A stretch of 64,000 bases of DNA, from NCBI RefSeq assembly GCF_037392515.1, contig NC_090281.1, positions 47,406,645 through 47,470,644 of the forward strand, read 5' to 3'. A model generated the notes under the pieces. The model was not told where the DNA came from. It worked only from the letters and a program-made list of their open reading frames with translations, and did not search any database. Positions 35,942 through 46,871 of this stretch are shown here, piece by piece; position 1 is the first letter of the stretch; each line of letters starts with the position of its first letter. The DNA comes from Haliotis asinina (Eukaryota; Mollusca; Gastropoda; Lepetellida; Haliotidae). Made by a program: the position numbers and the translations under genes.

Positions 35942-36650
35942 AAGTGCACCTAATAACCCGATTTATGGCATCTGAGGGAAACAGGTGCATTAGAATCAAC
36001 GGTAGCATGATTATCACATTAATATGTTTTTCAGTCGAGAGATGTTGAAAAGCATACCATGATATTATCGGTCTGTTATCGGTCCATCTTGCAGTGCGTT
36101 TCAGAGGTCGACTGTACAGATCTGCGTTTGCATTAGCTTGTCTGATTTCCATTTAAATTCCGTGTAGTTGAAAATACTGCCTTTAATTTCCTATTTCCTC
36201 GACCAGTACTGATTGCCATATCTTCATCAGCTGTTACAACGATGACGACAAAGAAATGCCACGACCTCTCAATGAAAATTCAAAGGTCAGGCATAAACGG
36301 TCTGAGCGAATGCGAGCGGAAATGAATGTCGTTTTCATGGTCAAGCACGTATTCACTGACCCGTGACGTATGTTGGTTTGTCTGACTGCCTGGAGCTATA
36401 TAGTGACCTTGGAGCTCCAACGGGTTCGTCCGTCGTTTAAAAGTAATTTACATATCTATTTCAGTGCAGGGTATGTTGGATAATGACACTGAATGGTATA
36501 CATTGTATGTCACCTTGTCCCTTTTCACTGATGAGGGCGAAGTATACAATCATATGAAATAAGCGTTGATCTGCATGATATGTTTGAATGATTCTACTTT
36601 CCTATTGATTTTGCTTTCCTATTGATGAAACAGTTCGTGAGGTCAGACTG

Positions 36651-36875
36651 TTTTGCTCTATGTTTTGTCTGTTGTTTATGGTCCGGGCTTTGACCGTTGT
36701 CGGTCTCTTGTCTTGTCGGTTTGTGAACTGGACAGTGTCTGTTACTGGTCTGTAGTTTTGTCAGTGTCTGTTGTCGGTATATGTTCTTGACAGTGTCTGT
36801 TGTCGGTCTATGGTCTTGACAATGTCTGTTGTCGGTCAGTGGTACAGACAGAGTTTTTGTGTTGGTTTGTACATC
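36651..36875. repeat. 29-bp minisatellite
   Basis: Unit GACAGTGTCTGTTGTCGGT plus TATATGTTCTT-like ten-mers. Clean units start at 36731, 36760, 36789, 36818 and 36847; 36651-36730 is degenerate. Confidence 0.9.
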
Positions 36876-36933
36876 AAGATCTACAAGCAGTAGGATTTAT
36901 GGTCGCGAAGAACCCAAAGAACTGTTGATTTAA

Positions 36934-36966
36934 TGAGTGAGGTTTTACGGCGCACTCAGCAGATGA
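36934..36966 (-). repeat. SINE tail sliver
   Basis: GAGTGAGGTTTTACGGCGCA followed by CTCAGCAG is the shared A/B tail end only. Confidence 0.5.
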
Positions 36967-37120
36967 ATTAATGAGTGGATCGAATTTACTGGCATGCATC
37001 CAAGATGTAGATGTAGATCCCGTGGTTGAATCTACGTCACGAATGTGAACATTTGTGTCAGGATCTTTGGTGTCGGTCTTCGATAATCTGGGATCGGGAG
37101 CGATGGTTTGGGGATTGGTT

Positions 37121-37277
37121 ACCTATATATACTCATGTAAACAAATAGGGAACACATGAAAGTATACGTGTTCCTTTATTCATTTCCAGACTTTCGTCCA
37201 CAGTGTAATGCATACCTTGTGGAACACTTATACTTTCTTGTATTTCCTTATTTGTTTCCATGAGTATATATCTAGGT
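37121..37277. mobile_element. Foldback MITE, ~157 bp
   Basis: The left arm (ACCTATATATACTCATG, AAACAAATAGGGAACAC, ATGAAAGTATACGTGTTCC) and the right arm, read in reverse complement (ACCTAGATATATACTCATG, AAACAAATAAGGAAATAC, AAGAAAGTATAAGTGTTCC), pair over about 55 bp around a ~45-bp loop. I recall similar foldback repeats in molluscs. No clear target duplication seen. Confidence 0.75.
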
Positions 37278-38734
37278 CGAGGACAAGGATGTGAATCTTG
37301 GTTCTGGACACGATGGACGATCTGGAAACGCCTCTGAGAACTAGCAGCTCATACAGTGATATTCACAAGCAAGGCACTAATACAAGCGCAGCTTTGTTGT
37401 ATCACTTGAGATTCTGCAAAAGTACAACCATGTATACGAGAAGCAAACAATTTTGATGAAGCTTTCATTTGAAGAGGAACAAACAGTACGCCAGTTAGAG
37501 TGACAACTCACATTGTTCTGCGCGATTTGGGGGAGACGAAAGATAGTGTCAAAATTTGATTCTGAAGATTAAAAATATTAATAATTAGGATCACTTCCCC
37601 CAAAACTATGATCTTTTCCTTTTTTGAAAAAAAAAAAAAAAAAATTTTTGTTCCGGAAATCATTCATCTGAAACTTCAAAGATGTGCCTTAGAAAACTTC
37701 ATCCGCTTATAGCCGTAATTTGAAGCAAATAAAACACGTTCAGACCTAAATCTGAACCTGATATGTCGCATTAGCTTAAACAACACGATACCCTTATGCA
37801 CAAGATCAATCATACATTTAATACATCGCATTTCGTGATATCGATTAGTCTTAATAACTGGCGAACCTCAGATTGCATTGATAAGGCTATTTCTCTTTTT
37901 GCTAATCAGTCGGTGCTACGAAGGAAAACTGCCATGCGACATGTTATGAACGCCCGATTCAGAGATTAAGTTCACGATAAGTAACGATAAGCCGCAGCTG
38001 ATTAATTATCTTGGTATGTTCGCGAAGAGAATCCATTTGAACGTTTTCACCCATCAGATACGAGGAACATACAGGATGATCTTACATTTGATTCATATGG
38101 AAGGCGACAGAGGTTGAATTTTAATCGCCCAGGAGAGAGGCTTGTCAGTATCGCCCGAAATATCACTTACCTTTGCATGTAATTCGATCGCACTCACAAA
38201 CGGCTGTCAGACCAGGAACGATTTTGATTTATTACAGAAATATACATATCGCAACCTGTACACGTGTTCAGGTAGGCACGAGTCCGGGAAAGTGTTTTAT
38301 TCTGTAGTTTGCATTGATCATATGAACATACTGCAAATTGTCAACACAAACACGAGTTGGGAAAGTATTGTTTAAGTCCATATTTTATTTATTGCTGAAA
38401 TGATGATATATCAATCATTGTAAATATAAACAGTGTGGACACCTGTGAAGGTATACATGTGGCGGATAAGATTGTTTGATGACGTAAAAGATTCTGTGAT
38501 AGCGCACATGAAATTTGATATGCCTGTCATATGAAGTGAAAATCAAGCATCACCAGTAATACTGTTGTCATTCAGGTAACATGACTGCATTGAACGTGCC
38601 CGAGAGGAATTCGCTTTGAAATTAGAAAACACGTCGAATATGAACATTGGCGTTTTATTCTTTCTTGTTCGAGGTGCAGATATATTTGCTATGACATACA
38701 AGTCTCTCAGTCGTTCAGGAGTCAGGACTCGTTA
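37278..38734. other. Spacer, no gene seen
   Basis: An 18-base A run abutting five Ts is at 37627-37649. A 77-codon plus-strand frame (38142-38375) has no domain. Confidence 0.4.
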
Positions 38735-39255
38735 ACTCCCTCATCAACCATTAGTTAATACCATAGTGGGTGAATGGTTTAGTAACACAGTGAGTCAGTT
38801 AATACCATAGTGGGTGAGTTAGTAAAACCAGAGACCATATGATATGGTCTCTGGTAAAACAGTGCGCGAGTGAGTTAGTTAATCTCATCGATGGGGAGTG
38901 AGTAAATAATAGGTCAAGTAAGTATTTAACAAGTACAAACTGAATATACAAGGGCTTGTTCTTACTGCGCGTGTCTTACTGCAATTTCATTTCAGCGTGG
39001 TTCTTCCAACGGTTCGACACTGTTGGTATATCACGACCTGGGAATACTAAGTGCCTAATGACGCCTGGGAGAATGATGATCATTCGACGTCAGTTTAGGC
39101 GATCTTACTACTCCACGGAGTTAGGTAATACACACTCACACATTAACTCACTCCTTGTCTCACCCCTCATTGACTCACTCGTTAACTCACTCATTATCTC
39201 ATACGTTAACTCATTCACCCATTAACTCACACGATAACTCACTCACCCACTCATG
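38735..39255. repeat. Outer left arm: GTTAACTCAC-type array plus unique block
   Basis: 38735-38905 carries minus-orientation units (TTAATACCATAGTGGGTGAG). 38911-39112 is a unique ~200-bp block. 39117-39255 carries plus-orientation units (TTAACTCACTCATTATCTC). The unique block recurs inverted at 42201-42394. The palindromic insertion at 38828 lies inside this array. Confidence 0.8.
38828..38854. mobile_element. 27-bp palindromic insertion with 5-bp TSD
   Basis: CCAGAGACCATA, a TGA centre, and TATGGTCTCTGG form a perfect hairpin, flanked on both sides by TAAAA (38823-38827 and 38855-38859). Removing the insert and one TAAAA restores a normal array unit (GTTAGTAAAACAGTG versus TTTAGTAACACAGTG nearby). 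Confidence 0.7.
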
Positions 39256-39949
39256 ATTTTGGTTTTTCAACATTGTATTTGCAGACACAATAGTGTTCAG
39301 TCTAAATACCTTAAGCCGAAACAAGTGAAAGTACATCTTTTCTCACAGCCTGCATTTACCCTCTAGGCTTAACGCAGAATGTAAGAATTAAGAATAAAGA
39401 ACTTGAATTAGTTTAGAACAGAAACATCTTTGGGCGAAGAGTTCGTTTCGTCAAATGCCAGGTGAAGTACATATTTTGTATTACGTCAAGTAACCCAGAA
39501 GACGTCAATTATGGATAAGATGTATGAAATATGTTTGAAATTGATACTCAAATATATGTATACCCACATGGATACCTGAACATCCTTCCTGGTGAAACAC
39601 AACCTGTACCCGCCAACATTACAGGTCAAAGAACGCGAAAATCTGAAAACTGTGTTTGTGAAACCTATATTTACGGTGTAACATATTTTCCCGTGTATTG
39701 ATGATCTATTTGAAACCATCTTTGTAACACCCTCAGTATGCCTGCAGGTCAATTTACGACTGGCTTGCATTAATCTAAAAAAACCAAACATGTGTTAATA
39801 CGTTATACGCGTAATTGATTACAGCTTGGAACAGTTTTTCGGTATCACTAGGGAAACAATACTTGGAGCTTGTGTCCATCAATATGTAAGTAAATGTTAG
39901 ACAAAATGCCGATGGGCGTGGTGAATAATCTGATTGATTGTGTTTAGGT
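39256..39949. other. Spacer, no gene seen
   Basis: No repeat or coding signal recognised. Confidence 0.4.
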
Positions 39950-40074
39950 TTATAGCCACCCCTTAACCACATGGCACTGTGGACACTGGTAATGCGTTTC
40001 ATCAGCACAGAGACCGAACCCAGGTCTTGCAACAACAAGCTTGCTTTGCCCATTAGGCTTACCCGCCACTCTTA
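39950..40074 (-). repeat. Degraded tRNA-derived SINE head
   Basis: GACCGAACCCAGGTCTTGC and GCTTGCTTTGCCCATTAGGC echo the family B head in reverse (GAATCGAACCCGGGTC, GCTTTAACCACTAGGC). Heavily diverged. Confidence 0.45.
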
Positions 40075-40081
40075 GACTTAA

Positions 40082-40238
40082 AGTGAGTGAGTTACGTTTT
40101 TATCGCCTTTAACAGTATTCCATTCCAGCAATATCACGACACCTGAAATCGACTTCACACATTGCACCCATGGGGAATCGAACCTGGGTGTTCGGCGTGA
40201 CGAGTGAACCCATTACCCACTAGGCTACCGGACTGACC
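40082..40238 (-). repeat. Family B SINE, near full length
   Basis: AGTGAGTGAGTTACGTTTTT, CCAGCAATATCACGACACC, GGGGAATCGAACCTGGGTG, TTCGGCGTGACGAGTGAAC and CCCACTAGGCTACCGGAC, in reverse order. Confidence 0.9.
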
Positions 40239-40249
40239 TTCTTAGTCAC

Positions 40250-40442
40250 AGACTGACGCTTAGTCTCTGAATATTAGTATGTATTTTTGTTTGAAACAAT
40301 AAGCACCTTTGCAACAGGAAACCCACTGAGATGGAAGTCTAGGACATCTAGACTTGCTTCATTTAGGGTTTTAAAGAACATTGCAGAAAAGTCTAAGCAG
40401 AAGAGAAAACGACAAGGATCTGGGACTGTAGGACAGACTACT
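40250..40442 (+). repeat. Family C repeat
   Basis: GACGCTTAGTCTCTGAATAT, ACATCTAGACTTGCTTCATT, ACATTGCAGAAAAGTC and GGGACTGTAGGACAGACTAC match the 35746 copy end to end. It follows a family B SINE by about ten bases. Confidence 0.75.
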
Positions 40443-40761
40443 CTTAAACTGAATATCATGATTCGTGGTACAATATGGAATTGCAACCAATTCACAATAC
40501 GCAGGAATCATTCCTGATTAAGATCAAAGTTTCACGGGCGCAATTGGGATGAAATGGAGATGGTTGTGGTTGACGGAGGAGGGATGGGGGAGGTTGGCCG
40601 TTGTAAGGCAGAGATAAATTATTAACGATGGACACGATGAAGTCGGCTGCGGCTGCAGGTGTTCCCACCGATGATGCAACCGAACATCCAAATCAACCCC
40701 GTTGTCTGTCTTGTCCAGTAAGGTATCAAAGTGGTACATGTGAGACCAAGTGTTTTTCATG

Positions 40762-41661
40762 TGGAATCACTACCTGGTAGAGTAGTAGACAATGCTAACC
40801 TTGCGTTCGTATTTACCCTCAGTAAAGTTGCCGTATTCTTTTCAAAATGTAGTTCCGTGGTTTACCTGCTGATGTTCTGAGAAATATGAACCAGATAAGT
40901 TTGCTTTCCTGTATTGGTGATTTATACATCTTCAGTCATGGTGTGGGCCTATAGATCCCGAGCCTTGTACAACTGTAGGATGAACAATTTACATGTGAGT
41001 CGGTGTATGAGTTAATAACACAATGGGTGAATGAGTTAGTTAACATCATAGTGGGTGAGTTAATAACAGTGAGTGAGTTAGGTAATACCATAGTGGGTGA
41101 GTTAATAAGTTAGTATTAACTAACTCCCTGTGTTATTAACTCACCCACTCAATATGGTATTAATTAACTCACTCCCCCGCTATGGTATTAACTCACTCCC
41201 CCACTATGGTATTGACTAACTCGCTATAGTATTCACTCACTCACCAATAATGGTATTAAACAATGGTGCCCTGTTATTAACTCACTCACATATTCTCATA
41301 TCCACTAATTCACTGTTATTTACTCACCCACTATGGTATTACCTAACTCACTCACTGTTATTAACTCACCCACTACGATGTTAACTAACTCATTCACTCA
41401 TTGTGTTATTAACTCATACACCGTCTCACATGTAAATTGTTCATCCTACAGTTGTACAAGGCTCGGGATCTATAGGCCCACACCATGACTGAAGATGTAT
41501 AAATCACCAATACAGGAAAGCAAACTTATCTGGTTCATATTTCTCAGAACATCAGCAGGTAAACCACGGAACTACATTTTAAAAAGAATACGGCAACTTT
41601 ACTGAGGGTAAATACGAACGCAAGGTTAGCCTTGTCTACTACTCTACCAGGTAGTGATTCC
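40762..41661. mobile_element. ~900-bp palindrome with array-filled arms (foldback-like)
   Basis: The left arm 40762-41105 (GGAATCACTACCTGGTAGAG... then GTGGGTGAGTTAATAA units) is repeated as its reverse complement at 41324-41661, with only about six mismatches by eye. Each arm has a ~220-bp unique outer part and an inner part of GTTATTAACTCAC-type units. The centre (41106-41323) is more of the same array in plus orientation. Long inverted repeats with tandem units inside are the hallmark of foldback elements such as Drosophila FB. No clear target duplication seen. A recent inverted duplication or assembly artefact are alternatives. Confidence 0.65.
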
Positions 41662-42200
41662 ATCTGCGATTGTCAAGATGGTTCTGAGCCAACAATGTTT
41701 TTAAAAGTTTTTTTTTCTTTTAAATACATCTTCATATTTGCTGCGGATCAGATTAAAATAGAAGGTGTTCGGTCACTGAATTCGACAATACGTATTAATA
41801 CATAACTGAATACGTCCATATTGCCAGACAGGGCAGTCTGTCCCTTTGGAAATTATACTGCTCGCGTTCAATCCGATTGGGAACACCTTTAGTGAAACTG
41901 AGCGTGAGGAAAAATGTTGAAGAATGTAAATATCGAGGTAAAAACAGCAACTGAAAAACCAATAAAATTTCAACATGATTATCGATTTCCCAGCGAACAC
42001 ACACAGCGATTGATCATAAGGTAAATAAACCTGTACCTACAACAGTGTATTTTCTGGATGACAGTTGTTAAGTCCGACAGTCAGGCCTTCTTTTTTGTGT
42101 GAAACGTCATCAAAACGGTGACTCAGCAACGGCTCATATAAATTCAGGAATGTGTTTGAAACGGCCTCCGCTGTAACACCCTCTATCCGTCACTGTCAGA
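41662..42200. other. Spacer between inverted repeats, no gene seen
   Basis: Two overlapping minus-strand frames (41773-42004) lack domains. Confidence 0.4.
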
Positions 42201-42394
42201 TTAGTTAGATCGCCTCAATTGACGTCGAATGATCATCTCACAGGCGTCATTAGGCACTTAGTATTCCCAGATCGTGAAATACCAACAGTGTTGAACCGTT
42301 GGAAGAACCACGTTTAAATGAAATTACCAGACACGTGCAGTAAGAACAAGCCTTTGTACATTCAGTTGGTACTTATTGCATACTTACGTGACCT
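42201..42394. repeat. Outer right arm, inverted copy of 38911-39112
   Basis: Reverse complement of the left block, with shared runs such as GACGTCGAATGATCATCT, GGCGTCATTAGGCACTTAG and TGAACCGTTGGAAGAACCAC. Divergence is clearly higher than in the inner palindrome. Confidence 0.85.
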
Positions 42395-42454
42395 AGTCTT
42401 AACACACGCTTGTATTGTTTCTCTACAGTGGACGAAAAGTAGAACTGTCCTCTC

Positions 42455-42865
42455 ATCATAAACTCGCTCATTTAAACTAACTCTCAGTATGGTATTAACT
42501 ATCTCAATCACTCATTGTGTTATTAACTCACTCACCCACTACGATATTTATTCACTAACTCGTTCACTCTTCTTTTAACTAACCCACCCACTATGGTATT
42601 CATTCACTCACTGTTTATAACTCACTCAATCAATATCAATAAACTAAATCAATAAACTAAATCACTTACAGTGTTATTAACTTACCCACTCACTATGGTA
42701 CTAACTAACTCACTCAGTCACTGTGTTATTAACTCACCCACTCAATATGGTAGTAATTAACACACTGTGTTATTACCTCGCCCACTCAATATGGTATTAA
42801 CTAACTCACTCACTCACTCACTCACTGTGTTATTAAGTAACCCACTCACTATGGTATTAACCAGT
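42455..42865. repeat. GTTATTAACTCAC-type tandem array
   Basis: Irregular units of roughly 45-60 bp built from TATGGTATTAACTAACTCAC and TGTGTTATTAACTCACCCAC. The same units fill the arms of the palindrome at 40762-41661. Confidence 0.85.
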
Positions 42866-42925
42866 TGTTAAGTCATCTATGTGAACGTATTTCTTGAAGT
42901 CAGACTTCTCAAGACTCACGCCGAG

Positions 42926-43145
42926 TACATGAGTCTTGCCCTTAGCGATATTCCAGATATATGGCGGCAGTCTGTAAATAATCGAGTGAGGGACCAGATA
43001 ATCCAGTGATCAACGCCGTTGGAATACGATGATGTGGGTCAAGCAAGTCAGCGAGTCTGACCACTAGATCCCGTTAAACACTTCTTACAGCAAGCATAGG
43101 TTACTGAAGATCAGGTCTAACTCGGATCTTCACGGGTCTATGCCG
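42926..43145 (-). repeat. Family A repeat, with distal head
   Basis: AGCGATATTCCAGATATATG, GCGGCAGTCTGTAAATAATC, CAGATAATCCAGTGATCAAC, CAAGTCAGCGAGTCTGACC and GATCCCGTTAAAC are followed by TTACAGCAAGCATAGGTTAC, CTGAAGATCAG and CGGATCTTCACGGGTC, which appear to be the distal head missing from shorter copies. Confidence 0.85.
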
Positions 43146-44150
43146 AAGGACAGGATATGTTTACTACGTCCAGCTGGGTGATTTTAGAAATTATCCAATC
43201 CTAGAACATCAAACGGAATATATTCAAAGAACAGATGAATAGATATCGTTGATTGTTAAAATGGCCTGACTCTGTGTCGATTTCCCACCCATCTGAGCAT
43301 AATTTTAGAAAGACTTGTACAGTTTCCTACACACGAACATGCTGAACAAATGTCATGTCACTGGAAAGAGAAAGTGTAAATTTCAAGCTCGGAACTTGTT
43401 ACCCAAATTACCTCAACTGATGGGTACCAGGTAGGTTTAAGGTTTACTTAGAACATTTCCGCTGAAGCATAAACAAAACGTTGATCCAGAGACACTGTCT
43501 AGTTGTTTTACCCATCGTGATGTTGAGCAGGATGATGTATATTTCAGACAATGACATAAGAATGTGTCACACATCAATCATTCACTCCCGACAATCGGTT
43601 CCTCGGTTACAGATCAAAGACGAGAATTGTAACGAGGCGCGCTGAAGCGTACCTTCTTGCGTTCATTAGATGCAACCGTAAATCAGTTAATGAAACTTGT
43701 ATGTAACCTTGAGATTACCCTTATCAAAGATAAAGCGATAAAAGTAGTCTGTGGATGCAATATGGTGTAAGCCACTCGCCTTCTCGAACACTTTCGCGGT
43801 TTCTTTTGTAGGGTTGAAAATATATTCGGCATCGAAGCGATTTGTTTGAATCACGCGATGACTAATATTAGGTTCAATTATTTAACCCAAACGAAAGAGG
43901 ACACGATACTTGCGAGTTTTAAGAAGCCTTAAAATGAAATTGAAAAGTCCGTATCTCTCCGTCTTCGCCATAATGATATAAGACGTCTGTGGAAGAGACG
44001 CATTCGTTACCACTCGCCCATTTCCGTAGACCAGTCGGCACGATTCGGCACGAGGTGGGAAGGCACGGGTTGAGATGGCACGTATCGAATGTTTGCGATG
44101 GAATTTTGCAAAGAGCATGAACATGTCTGCATGATAAACAATATTCGAAC
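43146..44150. other. Spacer, no gene seen
   Basis: An 80-codon minus-strand frame at 43882-44124 has no domain. Confidence 0.4.
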
Positions 44151-44214
44151 TGTTACGTTACATTATGTTATGTTATGTTATGTTACATTATGTTATGTTA
44201 TGTTATGTTACATT
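44151..44214. repeat. ATGTT pentanucleotide microsatellite
   Basis: Runs of TTATG/TTACA pentamers, about a dozen units. Confidence 0.92.
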
Positions 44215-44305
44215 CCAGTTCTGACCGTTTTACTTTCTGGGATACGAACTCGGATTTACGATGCGTGTTCTTGTAGCAATTAATGATTATCACCATCAAA
44301 CACAG

Positions 44306-44442
44306 ACTGAGTGACTGAAAATGCAGTATTTAGCAATATTTCAACCAGAAATGACACTCACACCACTTTGTTGCGTATACAGGGTCGAACCTAGGCTTTA
44401 TGCGCGACGATTTCATCCACTGTGCTACACGATGTATAGTGT
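44306..44442 (-). repeat. Diverged tRNA-derived SINE
   Basis: AGTATTTAGCAATATTTCAA, CCAGAAATGACACTCACAC, GGGTCGAACCTAGGC and ATCCACTGTGCTACACG parallel family B in reverse, but with many differences. Confidence 0.55.
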
Positions 44443-45667
44443 CTTAATGGACAATTACGACCACCGCAATTGACCGAACTAGGTCTCGTTGATGATTACG
44501 GTCGTTTTTTATACATTGGTCACATATATTTTTATTCTGTCGTTTCGCTAAGCTGCATTTTTATCTCTTTATTTTTTACTTACGTGTGATGTTTGCAGTT
44601 GTAGAGCTATTGAAGAATACAATTCGATATCAATTATACAAATCGTGTTGCCAATTATTGCGCTTGCCTGTGTCCTTGCCTCGAGCTATGTAGAATCCAT
44701 AACGCGCACTGTGTCAACCCGACTAATATCAGGTCCACGGACAGAAATAATATAATACCCTTTAAGACCTTTTAGTAACTCTGATTTCAGGCAAATTACA
44801 AATTCTGTAACACGTCAATCTGACTACAACTGCGCGAACACATTGTTGTAAAAGTCACGTGTCACTGATGCAAGATTCAGGTTAAGTGAAATTAATTCCT
44901 GAAATCCTAAAACGGTAATAACCGTGTCAATTGCAGCGTAAGTGATATTGACAGTATTCACCGCAACGATGTCGTTTTAACACCCAAAGATAAATAGCCG
45001 TGAGGTCGTAGGGTACGCCCTCATACCAGCACCCGACCCTCACCATCTCGCCAAACCCACCCCCTCTGCGTGTTGTTACATTTACCATAATTTCCCTGTC
45101 TGCTACCAGACATATACAAGCTATATACAACGCCCATGTCAATCACCGACTGAAATAGACAAGGTAATCACGTCACTGATAACACCAGTAGTCTACACGG
45201 GTCAAGTGGGTTATGACCCTCTGTCACTATCAGTGTGAAATCCGATGCTTTTATGACACCAGACAGTAATTGATTCCGAATACGTTACACCAAGAGGATG
45301 CCCAAACTGTGTCGATGGCTCCAAGTCCATCCTGTTCGCTAAGCTTTAATGCAATCATTTGGAATTTACAACGGTTTCTTCCGTCTGACCATGCAATTAA
45401 TTGTCCTGTTTGTGCAGGTTTTCAATTCGTCTTGGTGTGAATTGATTGTGTTGTGAACATTGCACAATGCAAGCTCACACCAGTTGTCGAACAGCGAGTC
45501 AGACTGGAAGAAATGAAACACCTTTCCTTATGTACAACTAACAGTTACAAACAGTTAAATTTAGCTCTTGTGTTGTTCCTTTTTAATCAGGAGCAAAAAA
45601 AGCTCATCACAAGTTATCTCTGCCGTGAAGATCTGTGAATTGATCTTTAGCACTTGATGCTTGTCGC
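44443..45667. other. Spacer, no gene seen
   Basis: Short frames only, without motif or splice support. Confidence 0.4.
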
Positions 45668-45790
45668 TAGAGATTAGTAACGGGATCGGGTGACGTGGCT
45701 GTCACATGTCACTGCGCCCCAGCTGCGTAGATGGATGCTCATTATATCCACCATTGTTGACAGGAAGACAATCTATTTTTTACGGAACAA
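45668..45790 (+). repeat. Family A repeat, diverged
   Basis: GTAACGGGATCGGGTGACG, GTCACATGTCACTGCGCCCC, GTAGATGGATGCTCATTATA and CTATTTTTTACGGAAC follow family order. Confidence 0.6.
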
Positions 45791-46105
45791 GCCGATTTAC
45801 AGCGATGGCGCATTCGCGATTCGTGACCGTTCGTGACACCCAGGGATGTACCTACCAAAAAGCCCGGGTTTAAACATACACTATGAGGGCAAGCCCTCAA
45901 TGCTGTCTAAATATGCAGCTTGCAGCCTATCGAGCCTACGACAATATTGGCTTGCTACGCTCCTGACATCAAGGGCAAGTCACACAGCTTCTTGCACGTT
46001 ACGTAAAGATCCGAGAGGTGACGAGTGTGAATATAAGCTGATGAAAGGAAACTGTTGTTTTCTGTATCATTATTTGTTATTATCACCTATCACAGACGCT
46101 TTACG

Positions 46106-46186
46106 TGGGCAGCAAGGTAGTCTTGCAGTTAAAGCCTTAGATCGTCTGACCGAAGACAGGGGTTCGATTCGCGTGGATGTTTGCGT
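46106..46186 (+). repeat. tRNA-derived SINE head only
   Basis: GGCAGCAAGGTAGTCTTGCA, GTTAAAGCCTTAGATCGTC and GGGGTTCGATTCGCGTGG give A- and B-box-like elements at tRNA spacing. The body that follows does not match family B. Confidence 0.6.
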
Positions 46187-46770
46187 TCTACTTGTGTATG
46201 AGGGAAGTGCAATTGACTCAAGTCCTTGCGCCATGAGGGAATTAGTTTCTAAGTCTAGTCTGATATATGTGGTCATCATCTGTCCAAGCTGACCTTCACG
46301 GTTTTACTACTCACTGTAGTACCTCAAGCAGAGCCTTTGGATGAAAATATCCGTCTTACCATCAGTCTTCCTTTCCCCGAGCTTTACATCGTAGGTCGTG
46401 TTTTATCTAACTCTTAATTTAGTTGACACCCGGTGTTGTAACTAAAATACTGTTCAAATTGGCGTTATACCCATTTCCCACACTGAAAGAATTTATTTGC
46501 TAATTGTTATCTATGAGGTGGCACGGAGGAATGGTTGTAGGTTGCCATGGTGATGTAAACTGCAACAAGCCTGTTTGAGAGGCTTACCGGAAGGAGGGCT
46601 TGTGTGTGGAGTTGAGATCTGATAAATGACGTTAGGTAGTCAAGGCGTATTTGGCTGGATCACTGCCTGATTGCAAGACTACATTGGCTCTCTGGCTGTC
46701 GTTATTCTGTGTAGAAGAACCGTCGGGTGATGCACGTCGATTATATTTTGTGGTGGGATTGATTCTGTGG
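46187..46770. other. Spacer, no gene seen
   Basis: Nothing recognised. Confidence 0.4.
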
Positions 46771-46776
46771 AGAAAT

Positions 46777-46811
46777 ATATGTATGTATGTATGTGTATAT
46801 ATATGTATGTG

Positions 46812-46868
<57 letters not shown>
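46777..46868. repeat. TATG/TA then GA microsatellite
   Basis: An imperfect TATG/TATA stretch (46777-46818) leads into a pure GA run of about 25 units (46819-46868). Confidence 0.95.
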
Positions 46869-46871
<3 letters not shown>

